From contig NZ_LMRP01000001.1 of NCBI RefSeq assembly GCF_001426185.1, positions 1,957,563 through 2,021,562 on the forward strand: DNA of 64,000 nt, written 5' to 3'. Positions 27,601 to 37,050 of the stretch are shown piece after piece. The notes beneath the pieces were generated by a model. It was given only the letters and a program-made list of their open reading frames with translations. It was not told the DNA's origin and ran no database searches. Source of the DNA: Rhodococcus sp. Leaf247. GTDB lineage: Bacteria; Actinomycetota; Actinomycetes; Mycobacteriales; Mycobacteriaceae. The first letter of the stretch is position 1. Each line of letters begins with the position of its first letter. A program made the position numbers and the translations under genes.

Positions 27601-30600
27601 GTGCCGAAGACCCTCGCCGACTCGACCATCGAACCACCGGCCGCCTCGGTACCCGGACGCTCCGCCTTCGCCCGGATCACAATCGTCGCCGTCGTCACCG
27701 GACTGCTCGGCGCACTTCTAGCAGTCCTCGCCCCGTTCCTCCCCGTCGAGCAGGACGCCGCGTCGCTCACGTGGCCGCAGGACGGGTCCTTCACCAGCGT
27801 GGAAGCGCCCCTGGTGTCGTACAACCCCCTCGCCCTCTCCGCCGCGGTGCCGTGCCGGGTCCTGGCCGATGCACCCGCCGACACGGTCGTCCTGTCCACC
27901 GTCGCACCGCAGGCACCGGACGCCCGCCGCGTCGGCCTCGTGATCGGCACCGACGACGCGGGCGCCGTTTCCGTCGTCCTGCGGGATCAGTTGCTGCTGT
28001 CCGTCCCTGCCGAGACGGTGCGATCGTGCGACGAGTTGACCGTGTCCTCGACACCGGAGGGCACCACGGCCACCGCCGGTGAGCTGACCGGCACCGTCCC
28101 GGGCGACCAGCGGCCGCAGACCGTCGGAATCTTCAGCGGGCTCACCGGCGCGGCCCCCGCCGACCTGTCGGTACGTGTCGACGTCGACTCCCGATTCTCG
28201 TCGTCACCCTCCACGCTCAAACTGCTGGCGATCGTCCTCGGCGGGCTTCTGGCCGTCGTCTCACTGGTCGCCCTGCACCGTCTCGACGATGCGGACGGAC
28301 GACGCGCCCGCCGGTTCTTCCCCCGGCACTGGCTGCGTCTCACCGGTATCGATGTCGTGGTGCTGGGAACGCTGCTTCTCTGGCACTTCATCGGTGCGAA
28401 CACCTCGGACGACGGCTATCTGCTCAACATGGCGAGGGTGTCCGAGCACTCCGGGTACATGGCCAACTACTACCGCTGGTTCGGTGTCCCCGAGGCGCCG
28501 TTCGGCATGCCGTACTACGACGCGCTCGCAGCGCTGGCCAAGGTGTCCACCGCCAGCCCGTGGATGAGGCTGCCCGCGCTGATCGCCGCGATTCTGTGCT
28601 GGCTGATCATCAGCCGGGAGGTCATTCCGCGCCTGGGCCGTGCGGTGCGGACGCGCCCGGTCGCCGTGTGGACGGCGGGTCTGGTGTTCCTGGCGTTCTG
28701 GTTGCCCTACGACAACGGCCTGCGTCCCGAGCCGGTCATCGCGCTCGGCGCGCTGCTGACGTGGTGCTCGATCGAGCGCGCCATCTCGACAGGTCGACTG
28801 CTTCCGGCCGCGGTCGCGGTCGTCATCGCGGCGTTCTCGTTGGCCGCCGGGCCGACCGGACTGATCGCTATCGCCGCTTTGCTGGCGGGGTCGAGGCCCG
28901 TCCTGCAGATCATCGTGCGTCGCCGCAAGGCCGTGGGCCTGCCCGCGCTGCTCGCACCGATCCTGGCCGCCGGAACGGTGGTGCTGTTCGCCGTCTTCGC
29001 CGATCAGACCGTCGCCTCGGTGCTCGAGGCGACCCGCGTGCGGTCTGCCGTGGGACCCAACGTCAAGTGGTTCGACGAGCGCTACCGCTGGGACGCGCTG
29101 CTGAACATCTCGCCGGACGGATCACTGGCCAGGCGCTTCGCGGTGTTCGCGATGCTCCTCTGCCTGGTGACCTGCCTGGTCGTCATGCTGCGCCGCGGGG
29201 GCCGCATCCCGGGAACGTCACTGGGTCCGTCCCGGCGCATCCTCGGCATCGTCGCCGGCGCTCTCGCCCTCATGATGTTCACCCCGACCAAGTGGACCCA
29301 CCACTTCGGTGTGTACGCGGGCCTGGCCGGTTCGCTGGCTGCCCTTGCCGCAGTCGCGGTGATCTCTGCGACCGAACGGTCCCCACGCAACCGCACGCTG
29401 TTCACGGCGGCGGTCCTGTTCCTCACCTCGCTCGCCTTCACCGGGTCGAACGGGTGGTGGTACGTCTCGAGCTACGGCGTGCCGTGGTTCGACAAGCCGC
29501 CGTCCATCGCCGGCAAGGGGTTCGCGACGCTGCTGCTGGGCCTGACGGTCCTGACGCTCGCCTACGCCGCCTGGCAGCACTTCCGAGCGCCCTTCGTCGC
29601 CGCCGAGACCCGACGGACCAGAAAGTTCAGCGGATCGTCCCTGACGGTCGTCGCCGGCCTGGTCGTGCTCTTCGAGGTGCTGTCCCTGCTCAAGGGTGCG
29701 GTGGCCCAGTACCCCGCGTACTCCGTCGCGCGGTCCAACGTGAATTCCGTTCTCGGTGAGTCGTGCGGACTCGCGCGCGACGTCCTGGTCGAGACCGATC
29801 CGAACGCGTCGATGCTGCAGCCGCTGCCGAACCAGGGTGACGACCCGCTCGCCGGTACCGACAGCGTCGGGTTCACCCCCGACGGTGTCGCGCGCGACCT
29901 CAGCGCCGACCGCGAGGACTCCGCGACCACGGGCGGCGCCAACTCGGTCGACCCGTCGGACACCAGTCAGAGCGCGACCACCAGTTCCGCCGGAACCGGA
30001 GGCGGCACCACGGCCGGAGCCGGCGTCAACGGATCCCGCATAGCGTTGCCCTTCGGCCTGGACCCCGCCACCACCCCGGTGCTCGGCTCCTTCGGTTCGG
30101 GCGATGCTGCGCCGGCCCGTCTCACGTCGGGCTGGTACTCGCTGCCCGAGGCCGACCAGCGAGACTTCCTGGCTGTCACCGCCGCCGGCCGCATCCGCTC
30201 CGTGGACGCCGACGGCATCGTGACGCCCGGACAGACCCTCGACGTCGAGTACGCCACCGTCGCCGCGGACGGAACCGAGCAGGTTCTGGGCCGGGTCTCC
30301 CCCATCGACATCGGACCGCAGCCGTCGTGGCGCAACCTGCGAGTCCCGCTGGACGGCGTTCCCGCCGAGGCGAACGCCGTGCGGCTCGTGGCCTCCGACG
30401 ACGATCTCGCCGGAGACCAGTGGCTCGCCGTCACTCCGCCTCGTGCGCCACGGACGACGGTGCTGAACGACGTCGTCGGGTCCACCGCTCCGGTGCTGTT
30501 GGACTGGTCCGTCGGCCTCGCCTTCCCGTGTCAACGTCCGTTCGACCACCGGTACGGCGTGGCCGAGCTGCCCGAATGGCGGATCCTCCCCGACCGCAAC

Positions 30601-30837
30601 GGTGCGGAATCCACCAACGCGTGGCAGGACGACGTCGGCGGCGGGCCGTTGGGATGGACCGGTCTCGTTCTCGGCGCCGAAACCCTGCCGACGTATCTCT
30701 CGGGAGATCTGCGCCGGGACTGGGGATCACTCGAGCGGTACACCCCGCTCGATCCCGGCGCGGTCGAGGTCCAGCCCGACGTGACCACGTCGTCCCGTTC
30801 GGGCATCTGGTCGCCCGGGCACATCAAGTACCAGTAA
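27601..30837 (+). CDS. emb: Arabinofuranosyltransferase, Emb family (EmbC/EmbA-like), first copy
   Basis: This 1078-residue Emb (GT53) arabinosyltransferase has an N-terminal outer jelly-roll domain after the first helix, about fifteen membrane segments, and a C-terminal carbohydrate-binding domain ending WSPGHIKYQ. The catalytic GDX-like motif is GANTSDDGYLLN with Asp 270-271. In the ethambutol-resistance-determining loop it reads APFGMPYYDALA, one residue longer than the GWYY of the second copy, with Pro 320 in STASPWMRLP. The linker near residues 745-800 is Ser/Thr/Gly-rich. GTG start at 27601, 68 bases after the preceding gene. The exact Emb subtype is uncertain. Confidence 0.92.
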   Translation: MPKTLADSTIEPPAASVPGRSAFARITIVAVVTGLLGALLAVLAPFLPVEQDAASLTWPQDGSFTSVEAPLVSYNPLALSAAVPCRVLADAPADTVVLSTVAPQAPDARRVGLVIGTDDAGAVSVVLRDQLLLSVPAETVRSCDELTVSSTPEGTTATAGELTGTVPGDQRPQTVGIFSGLTGAAPADLSVRVDVDSRFSSSPSTLKLLAIVLGGLLAVVSLVALHRLDDADGRRARRFFPRHWLRLTGIDVVVLGTLLLWHFIGANTSDDGYLLNMARVSEHSGYMANYYRWFGVPEAPFGMPYYDALAALAKVSTASPWMRLPALIAAILCWLIISREVIPRLGRAVRTRPVAVWTAGLVFLAFWLPYDNGLRPEPVIALGALLTWCSIERAISTGRLLPAAVAVVIAAFSLAAGPTGLIAIAALLAGSRPVLQIIVRRRKAVGLPALLAPILAAGTVVLFAVFADQTVASVLEATRVRSAVGPNVKWFDERYRWDALLNISPDGSLARRFAVFAMLLCLVTCLVVMLRRGGRIPGTSLGPSRRILGIVAGALALMMFTPTKWTHHFGVYAGLAGSLAALAAVAVISATERSPRNRTLFTAAVLFLTSLAFTGSNGWWYVSSYGVPWFDKPPSIAGKGFATLLLGLTVLTLAYAAWQHFRAPFVAAETRRTRKFSGSSLTVVAGLVVLFEVLSLLKGAVAQYPAYSVARSNVNSVLGESCGLARDVLVETDPNASMLQPLPNQGDDPLAGTDSVGFTPDGVARDLSADREDSATTGGANSVDPSDTSQSATTSSAGTGGGTTAGAGVNGSRIALPFGLDPATTPVLGSFGSGDAAPARLTSGWYSLPEADQRDFLAVTAAGRIRSVDADGIVTPGQTLDVEYATVAADGTEQVLGRVSPIDIGPQPSWRNLRVPLDGVPAEANAVRLVASDDDLAGDQWLAVTPPRAPRTTVLNDVVGSTAPVLLDWSVGLAFPCQRPFDHRYGVAELPEWRILPDRNGAESTNAWQDDVGGGPLGWTGLVLGAETLPTYLSGDLRRDWGSLERYTPLDPGAVEVQPDVTTSSRSGIWSPGHIKYQ

Positions 30838-30887
30838 GTAACCAGCGAGTGCAGCGCCGGGATCACGGTCGCATAACATCGGGAGCC

Positions 30888-33800
30888 GTGCCCGACGCCC
30901 TCACCTCACAGCCGACCGCTCCGACGCCTGCCGGCTCGGAGCGCTCGGTGGACGTCCGACAGCAGTACCGCACCACGCGCCTCGTCGCCGTGGTGACGGG
31001 AGTTCTCGGTGTTCTGTTCGCGATCATCACGCCGTTCCTGCCGGTGACCCAGGACGACGCCGTCATCTCGTGGCCACAGAACGGAACCGTCGACAGCGTC
31101 GATGCGCCCCTGATGTCCCAGGTGCCGGTGTCCATCACCGTCTCGATCCCGTGCGAGGCCGTCGCGGCCGTTCCCGAGGCCGGCGGCATCCTGCTGTCCA
31201 CCGCGCCCCCACAGGGCGACGGAGCCGCGCTGAACGCCATGTTCGTACGGGTCGGCGCCGACTCGGTGGACGTGCTGGACCGCAACGTCGTCATCGCGTC
31301 GGCACCTCGGTCGGAGTTCCGGTCCAGCGCGTGCCAGGCCATCACGTTCTCCTCCACCATCGACGCGACGTCCGCGTCGTTCGACGGCCTGGTGGATCCG
31401 CAGGGCAATCCGCGCGCCGGCGAGCTCCCCGGAGATCTGCGGCCGCAGGTCGTCGGTGTCTTCTCGGACCTGTCGGGCTCGGCGTCGCAGTACCCGGGCC
31501 TCGAGGTGTCGATCGCCGTCGACTCACGCTTCTCGTCGTCCCCGACGATTCTCAAGCTCCTCGCCATGATCGGTGCGATCGCGTGCACGGCACTCGCGCT
31601 CGGCGCACTCGCCCGACTCGACGGCACCGACGGACGCACGCACCGTCGCTTCTTCCCCGCGCACTGGTGGAAGGTCACCGGCATCGACGCCGTCGTCGTC
31701 GGCGCACTCGCGGGCTGGCACTTCTTCGGCGCGAACACCGCGGACGACGGCTACCTGCTGACCATGGCCAGGGTGTCGGAGAACGCCGGGTACATGGCCA
31801 ACTACTTCCGGTGGTTCGGCGTCCCCGAGGCTCCCTTCGGCTGGTACTACGACGTGCTCGCCGCCTTCGCGAAGATCTCCACGGCGAGTCCGTGGATGCG
31901 CCTACCCGCGCTGATCGCCGGCATCCTGTGCTGGTTGGTCATCAGCCGCGAGGTCGTTCCCCGCCTCGGTCGCGCGGTACGCATCAACTCGGTCGCCGTC
32001 TGGACCGGCGGCCTGGTCTTCCTCGCGTTCTGGCTCCCGTACAACAACGGACTCCGCCCCGAACCCGTCGTCGCCCTCGGCGCCCTGCTCACCTGGTGCT
32101 CCGTCGAGCGGGCCATCGCGACCGGACGACTGCTCCCCGCTGCCATGGCCGCGTTGATCGGCGCGTTCACACTCGCTGCGGCCCCGACGGGCCTGATGTG
32201 TGTCGCGGCCATCCTGACCGGCATCCGGCCGCTGGTGCGCATCGTCGTCAAGCGCCACCGCATGGTGGGAACGCTTCCGCTGCTCGCACCGTTGGCCAGC
32301 GCCGGAGTCCTGGTGCTCATCGTGGTCTACGGAGACCAGACGTTCGCGGCCGTGCAGGAATCGACCCGCGTGCGCACGCTGATCGGTCCGAACCTGCCCT
32401 GGTACAACGACTTCCTGCGGTACTACTACCTGTTCGTCCAGACCGTGGACGGATCGGTCGCACGACGCTTCGCATTCCTGACGATGCTCCTGTGCCTCTT
32501 CACCACCGTGTTCGTCCTGCTGCGCCGCAAGCGCATTCCCGGCGTTCCGTCCGGACCTGCGTGGCGACTCATCGGCGTCGTGTTCGGCACCATCTTCTTC
32601 ATGATGTTCAACCCCACCAAGTGGACTCACCACTTCGGGGTCTACGCGGGCATCGCCGGATCCCTCGCGGCGCTGACGGCGGTCGCCGTCTCGGCCAGCG
32701 CCCTGCGGTCCCGGCGCAACCGGACCGTCTTCGTCGTCGGCCTCGCCTTCGTTCTCGCTCTGTCCTTCTCGGGCATCAACGGATACTGGTACGTCTCGAG
32801 CTACGGCGTGCCGTGGTTCGACAAGGTGGTGTCGATCAAGGGCATCCAGTCGAACACCGTGCTCCTCGTCCTGTTCTTCTGCGCCGTCGCTCTCGCGGCG
32901 TGGCACTACCTCCGCGAAGGTTTCGCAGCACCGCAGCCACGGGCGGGAAGTGAACGCGGACGTCGCATCCGCAAGTTCGCGGCCGCACCGCTGACCGTCG
33001 TCGCCGGACTGCTGGTGCTGTTCGAGATCCTCTCGCTCCTCAAGGGCGCCGTCTCCCAGTACCCCGCGTACTCGTTGGGGCGCTCCAACGTTCAGGCACT
33101 GGCCGGCAACAGCTGCGGGCTCGCCCGGGACGTCCTGGTCGAATCGGACCCCAACGCCGGTGTCCTCACGGCGCTGCCGGGTCCCGTCGACACCGCGACC
33201 GGTCCCCTGGGCGGAGCGGAGCCGGTCGGCTTCACTCCCAACGGCATCCCCACCGACCTCAGTGCCGATGCGGTGGAAGTCAAACCGGGACAGGGCAATA
33301 CGGATCAACAGTCCGTCGGTGCAGCGTTCGAGGAAGGTCAGTCCTCCGGCACCGCCGGAGGCGTCGGCGCCGCGGGTGTCAACGGCTCCACCGCCAAATT
33401 GCCGTTCGGTCTCGACCCCGCGACGACACCCGTCCTCGGCTCCTACCAGGCCGGCGTGCAGACACCGGCCTACGCCACCTCGAGCTGGTACGGACTTCCC
33501 GCACGCAGTGACGACGCACCACTGGTCGTCGTCACCGCCGCGGGCCGCATCTGGTCCGAGAACATCGAGACCGGCGAGACCACGTACGGGCAGTCCTTGC
33601 GCGTCGAGTACGGCAAGCGCCAGCCGGACGGCACCGTGCAGGTTCAGGGTGACTACCTCCCCAAGGACATCGGCCCCGCACCGTCGTGGCGGAACCTGCG
33701 CATCCCACTGGACGAGCTCTCGCCCGACGCCGATGCCGTGCGAGTCGTCGCCAACGATCCCAACCTGACCGGTGACCAGTGGCTGGCGTTCACCCCACCG

Positions 33801-34199
33801 CGTGTTCCCGTCGTCAAGTCCCTGCAGGACGAGATCGGGACGACGCAACCGGTTCTGCTCGACTGGGCCGTGGGCCTGCAGTTCCCGTGCCAGCGCCCGT
33901 TCGACCATCTGGACGGTGTCGCCGAGGTCCCGAACTTCCGCATCCTCCCGGACCGCGGGCTGGCCGTGTCGTCCACGGACACGTGGCAGGCCGCCGAGAA
34001 CGGTGGGCCGCTGGGCTTCACCGAGATGCTGGCGTCACCCACCACCGTCCCGACCTACCTGAACCACGACTGGGGCCGGGACTGGGGCTCGCTCGAGCGT
34101 TACGACAAGTTCGACCGCAGTGCGAGCGCGGCGTCGGTGGACGTCAGGAAGCAGACGCGCAGCGGGCTGTGGTCGCCGGGGACTCTGCGGGTCTACTGA
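30888..34199 (+). CDS. embB: Arabinofuranosyltransferase, Emb family (EmbB/EmbC-like), second copy
   Basis: This 1103-residue Emb protein has the same plan as its neighbour. It has the motif GANTADDGYLLT with Asp 286-287, FGWYYDVLAAF in the loop, and Pro 335 in STASPWMRLP, where M. tuberculosis EmbB has Met 306. The membrane section with RYYYLFVQTVDGSVARRF and LLRRKRIPGVPSGPAWRL most resembles EmbB, hence the symbol; it could also be called EmbC. It extends arabinan with alpha-1,5 or 1,3 linkages from decaprenylphospho-arabinose. The GTG at 30888 follows GGGAG. Far longer open frame upstream lies inside the first emb and is spurious. It ends overlapping the convergent lipase by seven bases. 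Confidence 0.92.
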   Translation: MPDALTSQPTAPTPAGSERSVDVRQQYRTTRLVAVVTGVLGVLFAIITPFLPVTQDDAVISWPQNGTVDSVDAPLMSQVPVSITVSIPCEAVAAVPEAGGILLSTAPPQGDGAALNAMFVRVGADSVDVLDRNVVIASAPRSEFRSSACQAITFSSTIDATSASFDGLVDPQGNPRAGELPGDLRPQVVGVFSDLSGSASQYPGLEVSIAVDSRFSSSPTILKLLAMIGAIACTALALGALARLDGTDGRTHRRFFPAHWWKVTGIDAVVVGALAGWHFFGANTADDGYLLTMARVSENAGYMANYFRWFGVPEAPFGWYYDVLAAFAKISTASPWMRLPALIAGILCWLVISREVVPRLGRAVRINSVAVWTGGLVFLAFWLPYNNGLRPEPVVALGALLTWCSVERAIATGRLLPAAMAALIGAFTLAAAPTGLMCVAAILTGIRPLVRIVVKRHRMVGTLPLLAPLASAGVLVLIVVYGDQTFAAVQESTRVRTLIGPNLPWYNDFLRYYYLFVQTVDGSVARRFAFLTMLLCLFTTVFVLLRRKRIPGVPSGPAWRLIGVVFGTIFFMMFNPTKWTHHFGVYAGIAGSLAALTAVAVSASALRSRRNRTVFVVGLAFVLALSFSGINGYWYVSSYGVPWFDKVVSIKGIQSNTVLLVLFFCAVALAAWHYLREGFAAPQPRAGSERGRRIRKFAAAPLTVVAGLLVLFEILSLLKGAVSQYPAYSLGRSNVQALAGNSCGLARDVLVESDPNAGVLTALPGPVDTATGPLGGAEPVGFTPNGIPTDLSADAVEVKPGQGNTDQQSVGAAFEEGQSSGTAGGVGAAGVNGSTAKLPFGLDPATTPVLGSYQAGVQTPAYATSSWYGLPARSDDAPLVVVTAAGRIWSENIETGETTYGQSLRVEYGKRQPDGTVQVQGDYLPKDIGPAPSWRNLRIPLDELSPDADAVRVVANDPNLTGDQWLAFTPPRVPVVKSLQDEIGTTQPVLLDWAVGLQFPCQRPFDHLDGVAEVPNFRILPDRGLAVSSTDTWQAAENGGPLGFTEMLASPTTVPTYLNHDWGRDWGSLERYDKFDRSASAASVDVRKQTRSGLWSPGTLRVY

Positions 34200-35452
34200 C
34201 CCGGATCGGCCGGTGCGATCGGGAGCGGGTGCGCGCACGAGTTCGGCGCCGGCACAGCGTCGAACCGGTCCTGGATCCAGTCGACCGCCAGCAGACCGCC
34301 GACCTTGGCGGTGTCCTGGTGCGTCGTCTGTCCCAGCCAGGACATGTCGTACGTCGGTGACGCTGCCGCGCAGAACTCGTCCGACAGCAGGGCTGTGGTG
34401 TTCGGCAGCACGATGACGTCCGACAGGCTCTGGACGACGAAGGTGGGCACACCGATCCGGTTCACGTCGATCGTCTGGTCGGCCACCGCCGCCACCCACT
34501 GCGGATTCGTCATCGGGTCGGACGCGAAGAACTGCTGACCCTCCGCGCGTTCGAGCAGCAGCTTCCCCAACTCCTGCGTGATGCAGCCCTGGCCGAGGTC
34601 GGCGTACCGGGACATCGCCGACGAGCTCAGCACGCCGTCCAGGGGCAGATCGGGGTAGACGACGGGCCACGAGACCGCGACACTCGGCCCGATACCCCAG
34701 GCGACGAACTGGTCGTACTGCTCGGTGAACAACGGACCCAACAGGGCGGCGGGAGCAGCAGCCGCGGCGCCGACCAGCCGGAGTTCGGGCGCCAGGTCGG
34801 CGTACATGGCCGCGGACATCGACGCATGGCCACCCTGCGAGTGGCCGAACGTCACGTACGTCGAGCTCGCCTCCGCATCCGGGTAGTTCCGCGCGGCCCG
34901 AACCGAGTCGATGACGTCCTGCGCTTCGCTCTTCGCGATCAGGTAGTACGGATCTCCTGCGGTGCCGATGCCGGTGTAATCCGTCGCAGCCACCACCCAG
35001 CCTCGGTCCATGACGGACGGCAGCCAACTACCGAAGTCGAGGTCGTCGAGCGTCGGTCGATAGCGACGGGACGGTGTGCACTCGTCGCCGAACCCCAGAG
35101 TGCCGTGCGCCCAGGCGAGTACGGGCCGGCCACCGGGAGGAGCGGGGGCGTCGGGAACGATGAGCATCCCCGAGGACACCGCGGCCGCGCCATCGGGGGC
35201 GTTCGTGCCGTACAGCATCCGGTACGCCGTGCCACCGGGAACGTCGAGGTCCGAGATCGGCTCCACCCGGACCAGCTCACCCGGCGCCGGAGCGTCGTCG
35301 GGTGTCTCGTAGAACGAGGAGAGGGAGTTCTGGAACGACTCGTCGTCCCGCGATTCGGTGGTGGACCGCACCCCCAGGACCACGGCAGTCGCCGCGACGC
35401 CCACCAGGACGACGCCGCCGATGACGGCGAGAACGGTGACCGTCCGTGTCAT
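34193..35452 (-). CDS. Secreted or membrane-anchored lipase, LIP family alpha/beta hydrolase
   Basis: This 419-residue protein begins with a hydrophobic segment (VTVLAVIGGVVLVGVAATAVV) that is a signal anchor or signal peptide. The nucleophile elbow is GHSQGG with Ser 205. VLAWAHGTLGFGDECTPS and ATDYTGIGT are the oxyanion-side motifs of the secretory lipase family (PF03583). The later VVQSLSDVIVLP and THQDTA are compatible with the acid and histidine residues. It probably acts on lipids or esters outside the membrane. It lies between emb and accD4, where M. tuberculosis has other genes. Convergent with emb; start ATG 35452. Confidence 0.87.
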   Translation of the reverse strand: MTRTVTVLAVIGGVVLVGVAATAVVLGVRSTTESRDDESFQNSLSSFYETPDDAPAPGELVRVEPISDLDVPGGTAYRMLYGTNAPDGAAAVSSGMLIVPDAPAPPGGRPVLAWAHGTLGFGDECTPSRRYRPTLDDLDFGSWLPSVMDRGWVVAATDYTGIGTAGDPYYLIAKSEAQDVIDSVRAARNYPDAEASSTYVTFGHSQGGHASMSAAMYADLAPELRLVGAAAAAPAALLGPLFTEQYDQFVAWGIGPSVAVSWPVVYPDLPLDGVLSSSAMSRYADLGQGCITQELGKLLLERAEGQQFFASDPMTNPQWVAAVADQTIDVNRIGVPTFVVQSLSDVIVLPNTTALLSDEFCAAASPTYDMSWLGQTTHQDTAKVGGLLAVDWIQDRFDAVPAPNSCAHPLPIAPADPGQ

Positions 35453-35505
35453 GGGTGCACCATAACGGACCGGACGGTCACCGTGACCGGATCGGACGGG
35501 GTCGG

Positions 35506-37050
35506 CTAGATCGGGAAGAGGTGCTGCTTACGGGGGCGACGTTCCTTCGTCTTGTCCCGCAGGATGTGCAGCGCCTTGCGGATCTCGAGGCGGGTGCTCG
35601 ACGGCTCGATGACGGCGTCGATGTACCCACGCTCGGCGGCGATCCACGGCGTGGCGACGTGTTCGTTGTAGAAGTCGATGAAGCCCTGACGGATGGCCGG
35701 CGCGTTGTCCCCCGCCTCGGCGAGCTGCTTGCGGGCCATGATGCTGACCGCGCCCTCGGCGCCCATCACCGCGATGCGGGCCGTGGGCCACGCGAAGTTG
35801 ATGTCGGCACCGAGTTGCTTGGATCCCATCACCGCGTATCCACCGCCGTAGGACTTGCGGATCACGACGGTGACCTTCGGGACCGTCGCGCACACGTACG
35901 AGAAGATGAACCGGCCGCCGCGCTTGATGACGCCGATCTTCTCCTGCTCGAGGCCGGGCATGAAACCCGGTGTGTCCGTGACCAGGACGAGCGGGATCTC
36001 GAACGCGTTGCAGATGTTGATGAAGTGCGACGCCTTGTCGCTGCTCGCCGCATCCAAGGCGCCACTGAGGTGCATGGGCTGATTCGCCACGACACCCACC
36101 GGACGACCGTCGACACGCGAGAAGCCGACAATGATGTTGGACGCCGTCTGCGCGGTGAGCTCGTGGAAGTCGCCGTCGTCGAAGATGCGCAGCAGGATCT
36201 CGTGCATGTCGTAGCCGGCGTTGTCCGAGTCCGGCATGAACACGTCGAGCGAACGATCGTCGTCGGTGATCGTCGGCTCGAGGCCGGGGTTGATCACCGG
36301 CGGCTGCTCGTGGCAGTTCGACGGGAGGTAGGACAGGTACTTCCGCACCCACTCGAAAGCGGCCTTCTCGTCGGCGGCCACGTGGTGGACATTTCCGTAC
36401 TCGGCCTGCTTCCGTGCACTGCCCAGGTCGTGCAGGCTGACTTCCTCGCCGGTGACGGATTTGATGACGTCCGGTCCGGTGACGAACATGTAGGCCTCTT
36501 CGGTGGCCACGATGATGTCGGTGTTGATGGGTGCGTAGACGGCGCCGCCGGCGCACTTGCCCAGGATCACCGAGATCTGCGGGCACATTCCCGACAGCGG
36601 TTCCTGGCGGCGACCGAGCTCCGCGTACCAGGCGAGCGAGGTCACCGCGTCCTGCACGCGGGCGCCGCCCGAGTCGTTGATGCCCACACACGGGCAGCCG
36701 ATGTCGGCTGCGAACTCCATGATGTGGGCGACCTTGCGGCCGAACATCTCTCCGACGGTGCCGCCGAACACGGTCTGATCGTGCGAGAACACCGCGATCG
36801 GACGTCCGTCGACGGTCCCGTGACCGGTCACGACTCCGTCGCCGTACAGCGAGTCCTGGTTACCGGGCGCACGGACGAGCGCGCCGATCTCCACGAAGGA
36901 ACCCGGATCGAGCAGCATGTCGATGCGCTCGCGAGCGCTGGGGATCCCCTTCTTGGCACGCTTGGCGACGGCGACGTCACCCGCGGGTTCGCGGGCGACC
37001 TCGAGCTTCTCGCGGAGCTCGGCCAGTTTGGCGGCAGTCGTGGATGTCAC
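35506..37050 (-). CDS. accD4: Long-chain acyl-CoA carboxylase carboxyltransferase subunit AccD4
   Basis: AccD4 is the beta subunit that, with AccA3 and AccD5, carboxylates the long acyl-CoA that becomes the alpha branch of mycolic acids. This 514-residue carboxyltransferase has both crotonase-like halves: [32 protein letters not shown] and [20 protein letters not shown] in the first; [34 protein letters not shown] and [13 protein letters not shown] in the second. The GTG start at 37050 overlaps the pks13 stop (GTGA), so it is the last gene of the fadD32-pks13-accD4 operon. Confidence 0.95.
   Translation of the reverse strand: MTSTTAAKLAELREKLEVAREPAGDVAVAKRAKKGIPSARERIDMLLDPGSFVEIGALVRAPGNQDSLYGDGVVTGHGTVDGRPIAVFSHDQTVFGGTVGEMFGRKVAHIMEFAADIGCPCVGINDSGGARVQDAVTSLAWYAELGRRQEPLSGMCPQISVILGKCAGGAVYAPINTDIIVATEEAYMFVTGPDVIKSVTGEEVSLHDLGSARKQAEYGNVHHVAADEKAAFEWVRKYLSYLPSNCHEQPPVINPGLEPTITDDDRSLDVFMPDSDNAGYDMHEILLRIFDDGDFHELTAQTASNIIVGFSRVDGRPVGVVANQPMHLSGALDAASSDKASHFINICNAFEIPLVLVTDTPGFMPGLEQEKIGVIKRGGRFIFSYVCATVPKVTVVIRKSYGGGYAVMGSKQLGADINFAWPTARIAVMGAEGAVSIMARKQLAEAGDNAPAIRQGFIDFYNEHVATPWIAAERGYIDAVIEPSSTRLEIRKALHILRDKTKERRPRKQHLFPI

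Noticed and set aside
31902..33908. Minus-strand open frame of 668 codons opposite the second emb
   Set aside because: Antisense to a well-supported Emb gene, with Arg/Asp/Gln-rich composition and no motif.
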